Source of the DNA: Harmothoe impar
Taxonomy: Eukaryota; Annelida; Polychaeta; Phyllodocida; Polynoidae
Assembly (NCBI GenBank): GCA_947462335.1
Contig: OX381719.1
Span: 67,879,534 to 67,943,533 of the forward strand
Length of the DNA stretch: 64,000 bases
Direction: 5' to 3'
This document shows, piece after piece, positions 35,765 to 47,700 of the stretch; the stretch's first letter is position 1, and each line of letters begins with the position of its first letter. A program made the position numbers and the translations under genes. The notes below the pieces were generated by a model. That model did no database searches and was not told the origin of the DNA. It saw only the letters and a list, made by a program, of their open reading frames with translations.

Positions 35765-35977
35765 CTCCTCCTCTGAACACTCTGGTCGTTGTTCTGCTAT
35801 GATGACTATCCGCTCGTCCTTCAGCACTTTAATAGAGAAGACAGCGATCCTGCCGCGGTAGATGAACTTCATGGGTTCCACGGCCAGCACGGTGGCGATT
35901 ATATCGTCTGTGTTGTGTCTTCTACTCGTTACCTCCATCAGCCCCTCGCGGCTCCCACACACAAAGATCAGGCCTCC
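35765..35977 (-). CDS. DIP2: DIP2 exon 9
   Basis: Encodes GGLIFVCGSREGLMEVTSRR, HNTDDIIATVLAVEPMKFIY and RIVIIAEQRPECSEEE, the C-terminal lobe of domain one. Phase 0 both ends. Confidence 0.96.
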
Positions 35978-36170
35978 CTGAGGCATCATAGAACATATAT
36001 AAGTATTACAAATATCTATTCAACAATCTTGTTTTACCTCAAGAAATGTAAGCCATTTTAGTACTCTCTAATAAATGCTGGTCAACATGTTTCTATTTAA
36101 GTGTCTTGATACATAATCTTACATGTTTTTATGCATTTAAAAAGTGTTAAAACATAATCTTTTTACTCAC

Positions 36171-36388
36171 GGGTCCTAGGAAGCCGAGTAGGCCTGTGCG
36201 TACAAAGGTGTGTTCCCCGACGGGTTTGCCGTCTCCCCCTAGTGGCTGCACCTTGAAGGTGGTGTTGGTGACCCCAAGTAGTCCCCAGTAGCCGGTGCCT
36301 GTGTAGGGGGAGCTGAGACACAGCTCTCCTACCTCATCTGTCTTACACAGGTAGGGCTGGCCATCCAGCTTCACTACCACCATCAGGC
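36171..36388 (-). CDS. DIP2: DIP2 exon 8
   Basis: Encodes LMVVVKLDGQPYLCKTDEVG, ELCLSSPYTGTGYWGL and the A8-like RTGLLGFLGP of the first domain. Donor GTGAGT. Confidence 0.95.
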
Positions 36389-36708
36389 CTGCAACAGCAT
36401 CATGTACCATAGAGAGAACATATATCATACATATTGTATACATATTCTTTTACATACGGTAAAACCCCAGCTATAGTACAACCCCCCCCCACCTTATGAG
36501 CCAAAAATCTGGCCTATGTAAAAAAAGGTTGAAGTAGTCTAGTTGTTACAGTACATATACGACTAGTTGCTCAGTATAAGGATAACATACTAATTGATTT
36601 CACAAACTTTGGCCATGGCTCAAACCCTATTTTTGGATATACATGTCTGCTGTATTGAGGTGCACTATATAAGATTGGCGGGTGCTGGCTGAGTGTTGTG
36701 TAACTTAC

Positions 36709-36848
36709 CGCCCGGTAGGACCTGCCCACAGTCCTGCAGTGTGAGTGAGGTGAGGCTGTTCTCACTGTCCACCCGCACCACACCGTGACTCAACCCCTGC
36801 ATGGAGAGTACCCCGCGCCCAGACGCACTCGTTCCTGTTCTACCCGGC
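36709..36848 (-). CDS. DIP2: DIP2 exon 7
   Basis: Encodes PGRTGTSASGRGVLSMQGLS and VRVDSENSLTSLTLQDCGQV. Donor GTAAGT, acceptor CTTGCAG. Confidence 0.95.
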
Positions 36849-39800
36849 CTGCAAGTAACACACACTAAACTATCAATAACTGGTACCTTGTAATGGGCAA
36901 GCTCCTGTCTGTATGCATCAGTCAGTCAGTCATGGCTGTGTGAGCGACGTAGCGGCCATTTCTAAATGCACTGAGGGACAGTGTTCTATGAGATCTGATA
37001 ATTACAATAGAAATATACTTAAATTTATGTCTAGTTCTAAATGGTCAGATCAAACATTTTTCTCAGTAAGTGCCTAGTGTCAAAGATCAGGTATAGGATA
37101 TAGATGTAAAAATGGCCACTACACCGCTCCCCTTAATGATAAATTCTGGGTACTACACACATCTAGGTTCTATGACGCTGTCTGTCGTATAAGGTTTGTC
37201 TTTGGTAGTAGCAAAAAACAGTCAACGAAAGGTAAACACTTCAAATAGTGACACACGTTCCAAAAGCAAATCTATAATCCAAGTAATTAATATACGCTTG
37301 GCATGCCACAGTATGAGAATGAATACACAGGTATGGTAGTAGAGTTATAAGTAGTTCATAGTTAATGTCATTAGGATGTGTGATCTTGTACTAGAGGTGA
37401 ATCGTAGTGTATAGTCCCTAGCTGTAATGTACGTAAGCTACTCTGACTTTTATTTACTTTAATCATCTTCAAACTTATAATCTAGCGACATGCAGCGAAC
37501 ATATCAAATAGAAGTAGTCTAGTTGTTAATTAGAAGAAAGAATCTAATTCTGGTAGAGCGACTCAAGAATTTAAAGCACTGCATAATGATGATGGAGGTA
37601 TAACAAAGAGAACACTCATGCACTGCTAAGACGATGAGAAAGTATTGCGAAATGTTTGACAATTAAGTGTGTACAGCCTACAGATAAACAAATGAGACAT
37701 CCATGCAGTTTGAACTAAGGTGTAAAGTGTTTCTGCTGTGCGCAATGTTTTACCCGATCCTGTCAAAAGATAAAATTCATATACTTAATGGGGATATCTT
37801 CTTACAAAAGAAACAAAATTGGTGTTCTGAATTCAAAAGTATAACTAAATTATCCCCCAGGGAAAAGAAAAACATCCAAGGATATCAGTGAGTGAAGTAT
37901 GATAATGTGATTATATAGTCTAGATTCCAGTCATGAATACCCTCAAAATGTGTACTGTGCTAAATTGGGAGCACTTTCCCAGGGAAAATGTCAGAAGGCT
38001 GCATATACTGGATACAAAGTGGAACATACCCTTTACATATAGATACCATTAACATAGATATTAGAGTTTCTTGTTGATGATGTATGCATTGTTAAATAGT
38101 TTCAGTAGCTATAATATCCTACATAACCGCAGACATGCACATCGGTTTGCGCCACTACAAAATCATGCCAACAACAGTAACAAAACAACTCAAAGTAACG
38201 CATTGCTGATAGTACAGTTCCTCTTTTAAACAACTAATTCTATAATTATCTTGACCAAAAACTTGTCTAATCTAGTTCTTGGTGACTGTTTTTCTTATTC
38301 CTCATGTTTGCTTTCAAATATGTTTCACAATGTTTCTAATCAAGACTTTATACACAATCTGCAAGCTGCTAAATGAATCTCATTGATTCTAAACCAACCT
38401 TATTATGATGAATTTATTAAAAAAGTTTGAGACACATAGGATTGTTACTCTAATCTCCTTTTCTATTTCTCAATATTTGATATGAAACCCATTCTCATTT
38501 GTCAACATGGTGCTAAACAAACAACATTGGAAAGAGTTATGTTTCGCTCTTTATGGACATTGTGTAGAGGTGTTGTATAAAAATATCTGATAATCATATT
38601 GTTGTGATGACTGGATGTGAACAATGAGTTTGAGGAAAACAATCATTGTTAACGGGTACACTAAGGCCACACAAACAGGATCGGTTCATGTCATTTCCAT
38701 TATAGAAAAGCTGAAACCGTCATTTTAACGGCTGAAATAATTAGAATTTCTAGCTTTTTCTCAACAGTAGAAAGATATTGATAGACCAATTTAAATCCAT
38801 TTGATGTGGCATAAGGTGTGTGCACAATGGTCGGGTGGATGTAAATACGTCTGTCGTTTGGTGACAATATGGCAGCAGGCCAAACAGCTACAACGTCTAC
38901 AGGCAACGGCTAATAACAAGAAGGCAGCAAGCACAGGAAACCCAGGAACAAGATGCAGTGGCACCGTAAACAATTAGTACGCCTTGTCAAATATCTATTA
39001 CAAAGCATACATTAAAGCCATCAAGTATAGGCTATTAATTTAATCTTCTATGAATAGAACAATTCCCAAGAGTAACTAATTCAAAAAGAGTATGAAAGAC
39101 TATTGTAAAATTTTGTAAATACGAAGAAACATCCCATTGTCATTCAGTTCCAAAGCTTGCCACCAGGTGGATAAACACATACACAGAAAAGGCTGGCTTC
39201 TGATTGGACAGTTCTTGTCATGTGATATGATATGGCTAGTACAAATTTAAAATTGCTTTGTTCATGCATTTTAAAGTCCTCACTATATCAAAAGTTTGTA
39301 AATTATTGGATCAACTTTAAAAAAGGAATATAAAAAAGAAAAATACAGAGAAACTGCCAGTTGGGTGCCATGCAAGAACTGTCTGTATAGAAACAAGCTG
39401 TAACATAGCAACAGACGCCAGGTTTGTCCCCGTTAGTCTAGTCAGGCGACACACGCAGAGCATCCACCGCACAAAGCTTTGAGCCAACAACTACCACATT
39501 TATGAGCCAGCTCTCTAAATTACAGTGTACTTTGGGATAGAAATAATGATTGCAAATCAGAGCCATGAATTTAATATATCACATTATAAATGGTCTCACT
39601 TCTTTATCACAGTTATCCACCTCTCCCCAAATTTGTACATATCCAGCCTAATTTTGTGTATACAGTAGCTTATATTCATGTTATGAGGGCTGTAAACAGA
39701 TGGTAGTTGTTGTTTGACTTGGTTTGCTTGGCGGACACAGAACCTTGCAGCTAAGTTAAAACGTACAAAGTGGGCGAGTCTGGCAGCGGCGGGAGACTGC

Positions 39801-40810
39801 GCCTGGCTGGCGCCACCGACGGAGGGCCAGATTTTTCCGGACTGAAAATTAAAAGTTGGGTACCACACATATGACTAAGACGTTCAAGCGCACCAACTAT
39901 GAAGGTGACTGAGATGTAGTCATCAGGCGACACGCACTTAGTATAGTAAGTTAGATCCACAACTGTCTACTAGTTCCAGCGTCACTTCTGGTAATTAGAC
40001 AACGACACAAATAATCAACTGTCTCAGCTTGGTAGTATCTCTACTCAACACAAACATTAGTATAGACTGCAAAACCTGTATTAGAAATGGGGAGGTGTCT
40101 TGTGTTGTTTTTGTTTTCGTGTGAAATGCAAATATCTAGACAGGTTTATTCCTGATAAGTAGATTTAAGAAGTTAATAATTAAAAGCACAAAACACCACT
40201 AAAGAAATCCACCGAAATAATAAAGTACAAAGCCTGAGCAATACAAGGTTACATTTTGAATTTCACGATAAATAACTACATTTTTGTAAGCCCTGTGTTT
40301 CTATTTGAATTTGTTAAAAAGATTTAATAAGATTTTCTGAACTGGTATAAATAAGTTTATTTGTGTTTTGTGTAATAAATTTGATGAAATAATTTCAATA
40401 GGACATGCATATTTTGATTGAATGTAGAACATGAATAGAAAATGTCAAGGGGAATCATTAAATTCGAAGAAGTAAATAACTTATAAAACTAGACATATGG
40501 CAACAGTTGCAGTAATTAAAAGACCACACAGTGATCACCATCTTTTTCCACTCAAGGTAATTAAGGACCAATTAGGTAGAGGACTTATTCTAGGGGTGTG
40601 GGTAAGTCATTGGATTGTTACCATCTTAATTAAGTTCACAGAACATCTGCAATTAGACAGCTTAGACACAATTATTAAACCTGACAATCCAAGTCTTGTA
40701 GTCTCATCAACCACACAACTCTCACCATATGCTACAACTTCTCCTACTTCTTCATTTCACAGTCCTTCCCTGCATATATTTTAGTTACAAATAGAGTTCT
40801 TGCCACCTAC
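36849..40810. other. DIP2 intron, about 4.0 kb
   Basis: AT-rich intronic sequence between exons 6 and 7. No exon, RNA gene or clear element was recognised; the short ORFs here are not supported. Confidence 0.7.
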
Positions 40811-40925
40811 CTTCGTATGGAGACGGTGAGAGCTTCTGGTGAGGAGGCGCACGGACAAATGGCCTCGGGTTTGAGGCCTTTGTTTTGGAAGACGTTTAAG
40901 AAGGAATCACAAGAAGTAAGCGACC
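40811..40925 (-). CDS. DIP2: DIP2 exon 6
   Basis: Encodes SLTSCDSFLNVFQNKGLKPE and AICPCASSPEALTVSIR; GG at the start completes Trp, and AG at the end begins Arg. Donor GTAGGT. Confidence 0.95.
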
Positions 40926-41117
40926 CTGGAGGAAGACAATACAAAACAGCAACATCAGCAAAACACCTTCACACTTAAGTAGAATGTTCATTAATAAACA
41001 TGAACTAGCTGTCAGAGGTTTAGTCCTTTAGTGTACATCTATAAACTATAACTAATGGCATTCTGTAGGTAAGGTTTTACAGAACTATATGCTAGGTTTT
41101 ATGTAAGAAGTACTTAC

Positions 41118-41237
41118 ATGGGTTGGCACCGTCTGCCACCAGCAGCATGCGGAGTGAGGACAGGTTGATCTCCTTGTGGTCCCGCTGTGCCAGCAGCCCC
41201 CAGTGCATGTCCCGCGACTTGACCACTGCCACACTCG
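41118..41237 (-). CDS. DIP2: DIP2 exon 5
   Basis: Encodes SVAVVKSRDMHWGLLAQRD and NLSSLRMLLVADGANP; the final T is the first base of a Trp codon completed by the next exon. Donor GTAAGT. Confidence 0.95.
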
Positions 41238-41432
41238 CTGTAAATAAACAAAAAATGTAAACACACTACAAGGATTCTTCGTTTTATTTGTCATAACATA
41301 TAACACATGCTTTAACGTGTGATTTGGCAAATAAAGACATTTTTCAAACCTTTAAAAAAATTCAAAGCAGGCCCTTAAAGAGTTTTTTCATTGACAATTT
41401 GATTCAATAAAGAAAACAATTAAATAGCTTAC

Positions 41433-41526
41433 CTTTGAACTTGGTGACCATCTTCATCCATGAGGCTGGGTCGACTTTCATCAAGGAGTAGGGGACAAAG
41501 ATGACGTGCATCCCGTTAAATACGCT
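41433..41526 (-). CDS. DIP2: DIP2 exon 4
   Basis: Encodes SVFNGMHVIFVPYSLMKVDP and WMKMVTKFK; ends one base into an Ala codon. Donor GTAAGC. Confidence 0.94.
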
Positions 41527-41844
41527 CTGTAACCACGGAAACCGCACGTTAATGTGTGTGTACCACCAGGTATACAGCACCCACACCACAATGTAGACAT
41601 GCCATGTTGCAGGTCTATCAAGTTCAATTCAATTCAATTCAAATTTCTTTATTTAAACTGCAACAGGCAGGAATGATATTCCTGTATTTTGCCTGAGACA
41701 GCAGTCTTGTACGTGGCATGAGGTAGGAAAGATGACAGTTAAACTATAGAAAGTAGTTAAACTATAGAAAGTAATTATTATTATTATCTATAACTTAACT
41801 AGTAAGTATGTTGTTATTATTTATATCAGTTATCTTGTACTCAC

Positions 41845-42012
41845 AGTTAAAACTCCATGCCACAGGCCGACGTCGCGTTTGAAGTCTAATACACACACCA
41901 TGACCTCTCCCTCTGTGTAGTTGCAGGCCACGGTCAGGGTGCGACAATGACACAACATGGAGGCGCGTGTAGTGGTCACCCCCATCACACTGCCGTCCTT
42001 ACCTGCCGTGTA
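41845..42012 (-). CDS. DIP2: DIP2 exon 3
   Basis: Encodes YTAGKDGSVMGVTTTRASML, the A3-like loop of the first domain, then ACNYTEGEVMVCVLDFKRDV. Phase 0 both ends; donor GTGAGT. Confidence 0.95.
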
Positions 42013-43371
42013 CTGAAACACCAAACACCATCACATCACCACCTCTAGTACAGTAAGTAGCCACAGAGTAACTAGACTTTCCCTGTGCCTGCATTGTTGT
42101 TTGTTTTTTATTTATGGGTGCACAATTAATTAATCAAAAGAATTTGACAAACACTCTGAGGTGAAGATACACTGAACTTCCAAATAATATCAAACTTCTG
42201 TATTTTATATAAATTACACTGGTGAGGAGGGTAGTGACATAATTTGTGGTACTTTTGTCCCTATACAAAAGGAATAGGTAACCCATAACAGAGTATAATA
42301 AATTGTTGTCCAACTTTCCACCCTTGCTGATTAGAAATAAATGTGGTGACCACCTCATGTAGGTCAGGATGTAGTATTTCATGTAATGCAGTGCTAATCA
42401 CTACCGCGGATAAGTACATTTCATATACCACTGAACGACACTTTTATAAACAAGACTGCGGCGTCCTATTCAAAGATGATGGCAATGACAGAACACATGA
42501 GTATTCTAAACAAAGAGAAAGAAACCCTTCTTATAAACAGATTGTTTTTTCTTTGTTTGCAGGATTATATGATTTATGGATAGTGCTGAGGGTAAAGGCA
42601 GTACAAAATGCAGAATCATGTATCATCATGATTCTGCATATTTCAGTATGCAGGCTAGAAGATTAACCCAGACACCACAGTTAGAGCTTAGAATCAAGGC
42701 ATGCAACTTACAAACTACCCTTAGATAGGAAATGTAATGGTCCAATTAATACAGGCTAGATCATTCTATTCTGTGTAAAGGGGAGGGGAGAATGAATAAC
42801 AAGCAGAGATGGGGAAAATGAATAAAATGTTCTCTGCCTTGACATTGACTTGTATATGGGGTAGAATATGATTGTGTCTATAACATTACATAGGCAGATT
42901 TTTATTTAGTATATCTATGCTCCCAAAATATGTTCAAAAGTAAAAATGCCCACTAAATATCATCACCTAATACTAAATTGTAATTTTTTTTCCAGAAAAG
43001 ACTTGGAAAATAGGCCAATGAGGTAGAAGAGGGGGTAGCTGAGGCGTGAGTAGGTCTCGTGGTATTAGGGTACAGCTTTAACACGTCTACAGTGGAACCT
43101 AACGTTCTAGTATCAGACATGATGAAATGTGTGATACTAGAAATGTGTGATACTAGAATTCTCAAATGTGTTGAGTCAGGTTTTTCATTTATTCTATCCC
43201 TTATAGCTGAACAATACCATGATAACTTTTGGGATATCACTTCACCATATGACAAAGCACAAAACTGCACGGTAACTGAGTTATAACGTTTGGGATGCCA
43301 CATTCCGGTGTGATATCTGTTGGGATATCACTCTGCAGTGCGACAGGTCTTAAACACAGTAGATATATATA

Positions 43372-43511
43372 CCGTATTCAACGTTATAAGCGCTCTCCCC
43401 CTAATAAGCGCCCCCTTTTTGGGGCATTTTTAGACTAGAGCAAATACTCAGATTTACTACCATAAAATATAGTTTTATAAGCGCTCAGGGCGCTTATTAC
43501 ATCGAATACGG
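43372..43511. mobile_element. 140-bp hairpin MITE with TA flanks
   Basis: The ends CCGTATTCAACGTTATAAGC and its counterpart (RC CCGTATTCGATGTAATAAGC) form inverted repeats. TA lies on both sides (43370-43371, 43512-43513). The interior repeats the word aagcgc. Confidence 0.85.
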
Positions 43512-43564
43512 TATATAGACAAAGATCACAAGTATAGTATATATATGTAGACAAAGGTTCATGA

Positions 43565-43619
43565 GTATAGTTCCCCACCGGCTTCGCCTTGTGAAATAAC
43601 CCTCAGTGGGGAACTATAC
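43565..43619. repeat. perfect 14-bp inverted repeat
   Basis: gtatagttccccac at 43565-43578 pairs with gtggggaactatac at 43606-43619 with a 27-nt loop. Outer acaaagg/cctttgt words also pair, so it may be a small foldback element of about 80 bp. Confidence 0.7.
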
Positions 43620-43937
43620 GAGTGCTCCTTTGTGTTTATTTCATGCCATTACTAACAATATTCTTCAAAATTCCACTTAATTGACCTGAAAAAGCTATAT
43701 TATAGCAATTAAATCATCCATTTTAATGATTTAAAAGGCTGTGAAATAAGGGAGAGGGTTATTTAACAGGGGGTATGAAATACGGCCTTCCTTGGTTAAG
43801 TTAATGGGACTGCCGTATTCACCATGAGATGACTGTACAGAGAACACCACCAGTGTTAAGGCTATATAGTAAAGCGACAGACGGCAGCGCCCCCACACAC
43901 CACCTACACACACCACCCACACACTAAATACACTTAC

Positions 43938-43964
43938 CTCATTCCGCGACACTATGTCTGTTCC
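43938..43964 (-). CDS. DIP2: candidate optional DIP2 microexon
   Basis: Nine codons (GTDIVSRNE) lie between CACCCCAG and GTAAGT. The neighbouring exons meet at phase 0, so inclusion adds nine residues between AYIE and YTAGK without a frameshift. The DIP2 family reads AYIEY across this junction, so the common form probably skips it. Confidence 0.4.
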
Positions 43965-44258
43965 CTGGGGTGAGACACGTGACCAAAAGCAACCAATCAG
44001 AACAGGATTAAAACAGCAACAATCAAACAGCCAAAATTCAGAGAAGGATGAGAAGGAAGAGGAGGGCATCGATTGGGCCAAATCAGGATCGAGTCAGATA
44101 AGCAAAAAGTCAGTGATTTAATCAACGAGCATTTCAAACATGTCTATTTAGATGTGTATTTGTCATTAAACTTTAAGCAGTCAGTAGTGCGGCTGTCACA
44201 TGCCCTAAGTTAGACATGACACCCCCCATGCACCCCCTACACAGCGTGTACCACCCAC

Positions 44259-44486
44259 CTCTATGTAAGCGGCCGCCTCCTCAGACTGCCGCGGGGGAGG
44301 CAGCCAGTCCTTGGGTTGTTTGTTAAGGTTCTCTGTCACAAACCAGCAGAGCCGCGGCCAGCCCCGGAAAGTGACAATGTCGTTGTTGGGTGTACGAGGC
44401 AGGCCTTTATAGCAAGCCTCGGAGGTGAGTGCCACGTTGACGTTCAGACTGCCCAACAGGAAGCCGATTCCCTGACCACCGGCATC
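44259..44486 (-). CDS. DIP2: DIP2 exon 2
   Basis: Encodes DAGGQGIGFLLGSLNVNVAL through WPRLCWFVTENL to AAAYIE, phase 0 at both ends. Donor GTGGGT, acceptor TTTGCAG. Confidence 0.94.
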
Positions 44487-44887
44487 CTGCAAAGATATGA
44501 GGTACGTTTACACATGTCACAATGTGACTCGCAGGCTACATCTATACATGTCACATGTCACAATGTGCTGTTATAAAGGGTAGGGAGATACTGATGTTCA
44601 GACTGCCCAACATGATGCCAGATTATTTATTTGATTACATTACATTCAGATATCATTACATTATGAGATAAGATACAGGTTCTGCAATGTTGACGTTTCA
44701 ACAAAAAGTTACTCTCTTTATTTGTGTGTCGTTACTCTATTACAATATTTGATGTATGACACTTTGCATAGGGTAACTTCAACTTGGGGCTGGCAGCAGA
44801 GGAGTGGCAGCTGAAGGAACATGTCACACTCTTTTATAACAGCGCTACCTCTACTACAACATCACGTACAGAACATATCACACTTAC

Positions 44888-45090
44888 ACGTTTGGAAAGT
44901 GGAACTTCAATGGGCACGGGGATGACCCCGGCGGTGAGGCAGCCATAGAAGGCGCAGATAAAGGAGATGGGGTCGTTGTTGGGGTAGACGAGGGCCACGC
45001 GGTCCCCCGACTTGACGCTCGGGTCGCCTTTAGGCCCCACTTTGTGCAGCAGGATGTAGGCGATCTTGTGGGAGCGGCTCAGCAGCTTAC
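44888..45090 (-). CDS. DIP2: DIP2 exon 1 of the window
   Basis: Encodes GKLLSRSHKIAYILL and then GDRVALVYPNNDPISFICAF, the opening of the first AMP-binding domain. The acceptor is TTACTTTGACAG, with two bases (GT) completing a Gly codon; the donor is GTAAGT after CCAAACGT. An in-frame ATG lies 15 nt upstream, but the family has more sequence here, so I do not call a start. Confidence 0.93.
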
Positions 45091-45189
45091 CTGTCAAAGT
45101 AACCATAGTACATAATATACCCGTTAGAGCTTACCCGTTACAGAGACCACAGTCTTATAAACCTGTCTACATGACAACAGTATGTCTTG

Positions 45190-45525
45190 TACATGAGAGA
45201 TGCATGTACAACAAAGGGCATGAAGCATTAATGCACTATGCGGCCCTAAAAAGGGTCACACTTGTCTGGGAGTGTATCAATGCAATAGGGGTGGACATCA
45301 TGCCTGAATGCAGCAGTGGTGAGTTACTTGCCAGGGCTGCATTTATGCATCATGACGACAAAGGGCATGAAGCAATAATGCACTATGCGGCCATTAAAGA
45401 GTCACACTTGTCTGGTAGGATCGGCAGCATGCATGAATGCAGCACTGCCTAGTTTCTTGCCAGGGCTGCATTTATGCATCATGACGACAAAGGGCATGAA
45501 GCATCAATGCACTATGGACCCCCCC
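45190..45525. repeat. 145-bp satellite, first array (about two copies)
   Basis: Monomers contain gacgacaaagggcatgaagc, attaatgcactatgcggcc and ggctgcatttatgcatcatg. The same family forms the larger array at 53220-54000. Confidence 0.9.
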
Positions 45526-46019
45526 TCCTCGGACTCCCATCCCAATACTGTGGTATGAGCAGGGCTGCACTTTGTATGGGTGAGATGTAGGATAGGCACT
45601 GGCTGAGGCAGCCCCCCCCCGAATTAGGACAGCTGACATTAGGACTTATAGCCCCTAAAACTCCAGGTTTAGGACATGCCAGCCACCAGGTTCAGCTCCA
45701 GTTCATGAGGTACAGCCAATAGTTGTAATTCATGTGCATTGTATGTGTGCGAGACGGCAGTATTAAGAAAGCTGCTACTTTTTTTTTCTCTTTAGGGGAG
45801 TATTTACTATAGTTAAAAGGGGGGGGGGCTGGGGTGAATCATTTACAGGGGGGGGGGGTGTTGAAAGTTCTTACCCCTCTTTAGTTGGGGGAGTGAAAAA
45901 CTATGCCACTTTTTAGCCGAAAAATATCCCACTTGTAGTTCAGAAGGGTGCAAAAAGAATTATGGGCACTTTCAGCGGGTTGAGGGGGGGGGGAATGTTC
46001 CACCGTGCTATAGCTATGG

Positions 46020-46583
46020 ACCGTATTAGCCCATGGTAATTTAACAATGGGTCTCTGGTATTAGCATGTTCAATTGCTTAGGGCTCAGACAAATTTCAAA
46101 GGGACATTGGAACTTGAATTCAAAGGGGTCTCTGAAGGTCTGGAAATATGACGTTTTTGCTGTGTCGTCCATAAGATATGAGAAAGTTCATATTGCTGAT
46201 CAGAAAAAAATATTCCAAACGTAAGCAATATTAGTCCAGGGTAATTTAGCAACATGTCTCTGGTATTGGCATGTTTAATGGATTAGGGATCAGAACTATA
46301 TTAAAGGAATATTGGAACTTGAATTCGAGGGGATCTATGACGGCATGGAAATATGAGGTTTTTTAGTGTGCTGTCCATAAGATTTGAGAAAGTTCATACT
46401 ACTGATCAGAGAAAGATATTCCAAATGTGAGCAATATCAGTCCATGGTAATTTAACAGCATGTCTCTGGTATTAGCATGTTCAATGGCTAAGAGGTTGGG
46501 AATATTTCAAAGGGACATTGGAACTTGAATTGAAAGGGGTCTCTGAAGGTAGGGAAATATGATGTTTTTGGTGTGTCACCAAT
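46020..46583. repeat. 205-bp satellite, first array (left part)
   Basis: About 2.7 copies of the unit gtccatggtaatttaacaac ... gatatgagaaagttcatact. Interrupted at 46583 by the large TIR element and resumed at 52524. Confidence 0.88.
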
Positions 46584-46689
46584 AGGCCTGTGTCCACTAG
46601 CATATATGAGGCCGTTTGTCGTCCGTTAAAACGTGAATTTGAATACAAATACGAAATATATGTTTTGTGTCCCTGTGGACACAGCTGGA

Positions 46690-46930
46690 CGACAAAATTC
46701 TCAAATACAAAAGTGGGAGAGCAATATCCTTAGGGCAGCCATAGCGTACTGATGCGTGTAGTAAAATGGGCCCTCTAGATGCCAGGGCTTTCTGTCCAGG
46801 GACTGCCATAGTGTTCTGATGTGGGGAGTAAAAAGGGCCCTCCAGATGCCAGGGCTTTTTGTTCAGGGACTGCTATAGCGTACTGATGTGGGGAGTAAAA
46901 AGGGCCCTCCAGATGCCAGGAATTTTGGGA
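46690..46930. repeat. left-arm tandem repeat of the TIR element
   Basis: Three units of about 70-80 bp, each containing gtaaaa(r)gggccctc(y)agatgccagg. Its inverted counterpart is at 52070-52225. Confidence 0.85.
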
Positions 46931-47279
46931 TTAGATAGCCCCAAATGCCAGGGTTTTTTGCCCTTTTCATACATTTTGATGCTTAGTAATGTCATGAGAT
47001 ATAACACAGAAATGTAATAGTTTGGTGAATCGAACTGCCTTATACATTGCCTTAGGGTTAAGAGAAACTGGAATATGCTGCTTAATTGCATATGCATATT
47101 AATTAGTTGCAAAAAGGGGTAATTAGTTAATTGTGTCACAATTGAAAAAAGCATGCCATTTACATGGCTGTCTAAACTAATGATTTATCTCATAAACCTC
47201 ATCACTGATGGGCTTTTAGCATAGAAAAATACTTGAAATACTGTAAATAGGTTGGAATTTAATGATTGCAGCATGCTTT

Positions 47280-47700
47280 ATGCACATTATTGACCCAATT
47301 ACTCATTTAATCAAATACGTTTTAATACGTTGTGGCTCTTCTGTTGTTTATTCAATTCAGCAGTTGAAAAACGTTTTATTACGTTTTGGCATAGAGTTTT
47401 TTTATTAGGTACTCTGCAGTTGCAGAGGCAATAACGTATCAGAACGGTCTATGAAAATATATCTTGGTAGGAATACGTTTTAAAACGTTGTGGCAGCTAG
47501 ATGTATGAGAGGTTTTAAGCACCTGCCCATGCCAGAACGTATCAGGGTGTTCTGTAGTAAGTGTTCTTCTTGTTAGGAAAACGTTCTAAAACGTTATGCC
47601 ATCTGAATGTCGGAGAGGTTCTATAATGATGAACGTTTCAGAACGTTTTTTGGCAAAGACATTCTTGGTAGGAATACGTTTTAGAACGTTATGGAAGCTG
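47280..47700. repeat. AACGTT-rich array, left arm
   Basis: Recurrent acgttttaaaacgttntggc words separated by about 50-80 bp. The right-arm counterpart lies at 51655-51915. Confidence 0.75.

Larger units (their letters stand above)
42013..44258. other. DIP2 intron, 2.2 kb
   Basis: Includes the 140-bp MITE (43372-43511), a 14-bp-stem hairpin (43565-43619) and the candidate microexon (43938-43964). Nothing else recognised. Confidence 0.7.
21302..45090 (-). other. DIP2: DIP2 gene (disco-interacting protein 2), 24 exons, 5' part missing
   Basis: DIP2 proteins have an N-terminal DMAP1-binding domain and two tandem AMP-binding (fatty-acyl-AMP ligase-like) domains. Work in yeast and animals links the family to lipid (diacylglycerol) balance and to neuronal morphology. 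Here 24 exons on the minus strand, each with AG/GT borders, join without a frame error into 1,202 residues from GKLLSRS to the family's invariant end ...QLDPIYVAYNM. The total exon length (3,611 nt) fits two leading bases plus 1,203 codons. The first AMP-binding domain spans exons 1-10 and the second exons 13-24. The A3-like loops (KDGSVMGVTTTR and FSVSTTGMLAGIK) and the A8-like motifs (RTGLLGF, RTGYLGF) are in their usual places. The normal length is near 1,550 residues, so about 350 N-terminal residues are not seen. The region 45.1-57.3 kb holds only repeats, and a different gene on the same strand follows. Confidence 0.97.

Noticed and set aside
45076..45106. Start codon for DIP2 at the in-frame ATG before GKLLSRS
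   Set aside because: The family has about 350 more residues upstream, and a plausible acceptor (TTTGACAG) lies exactly at the exon edge.
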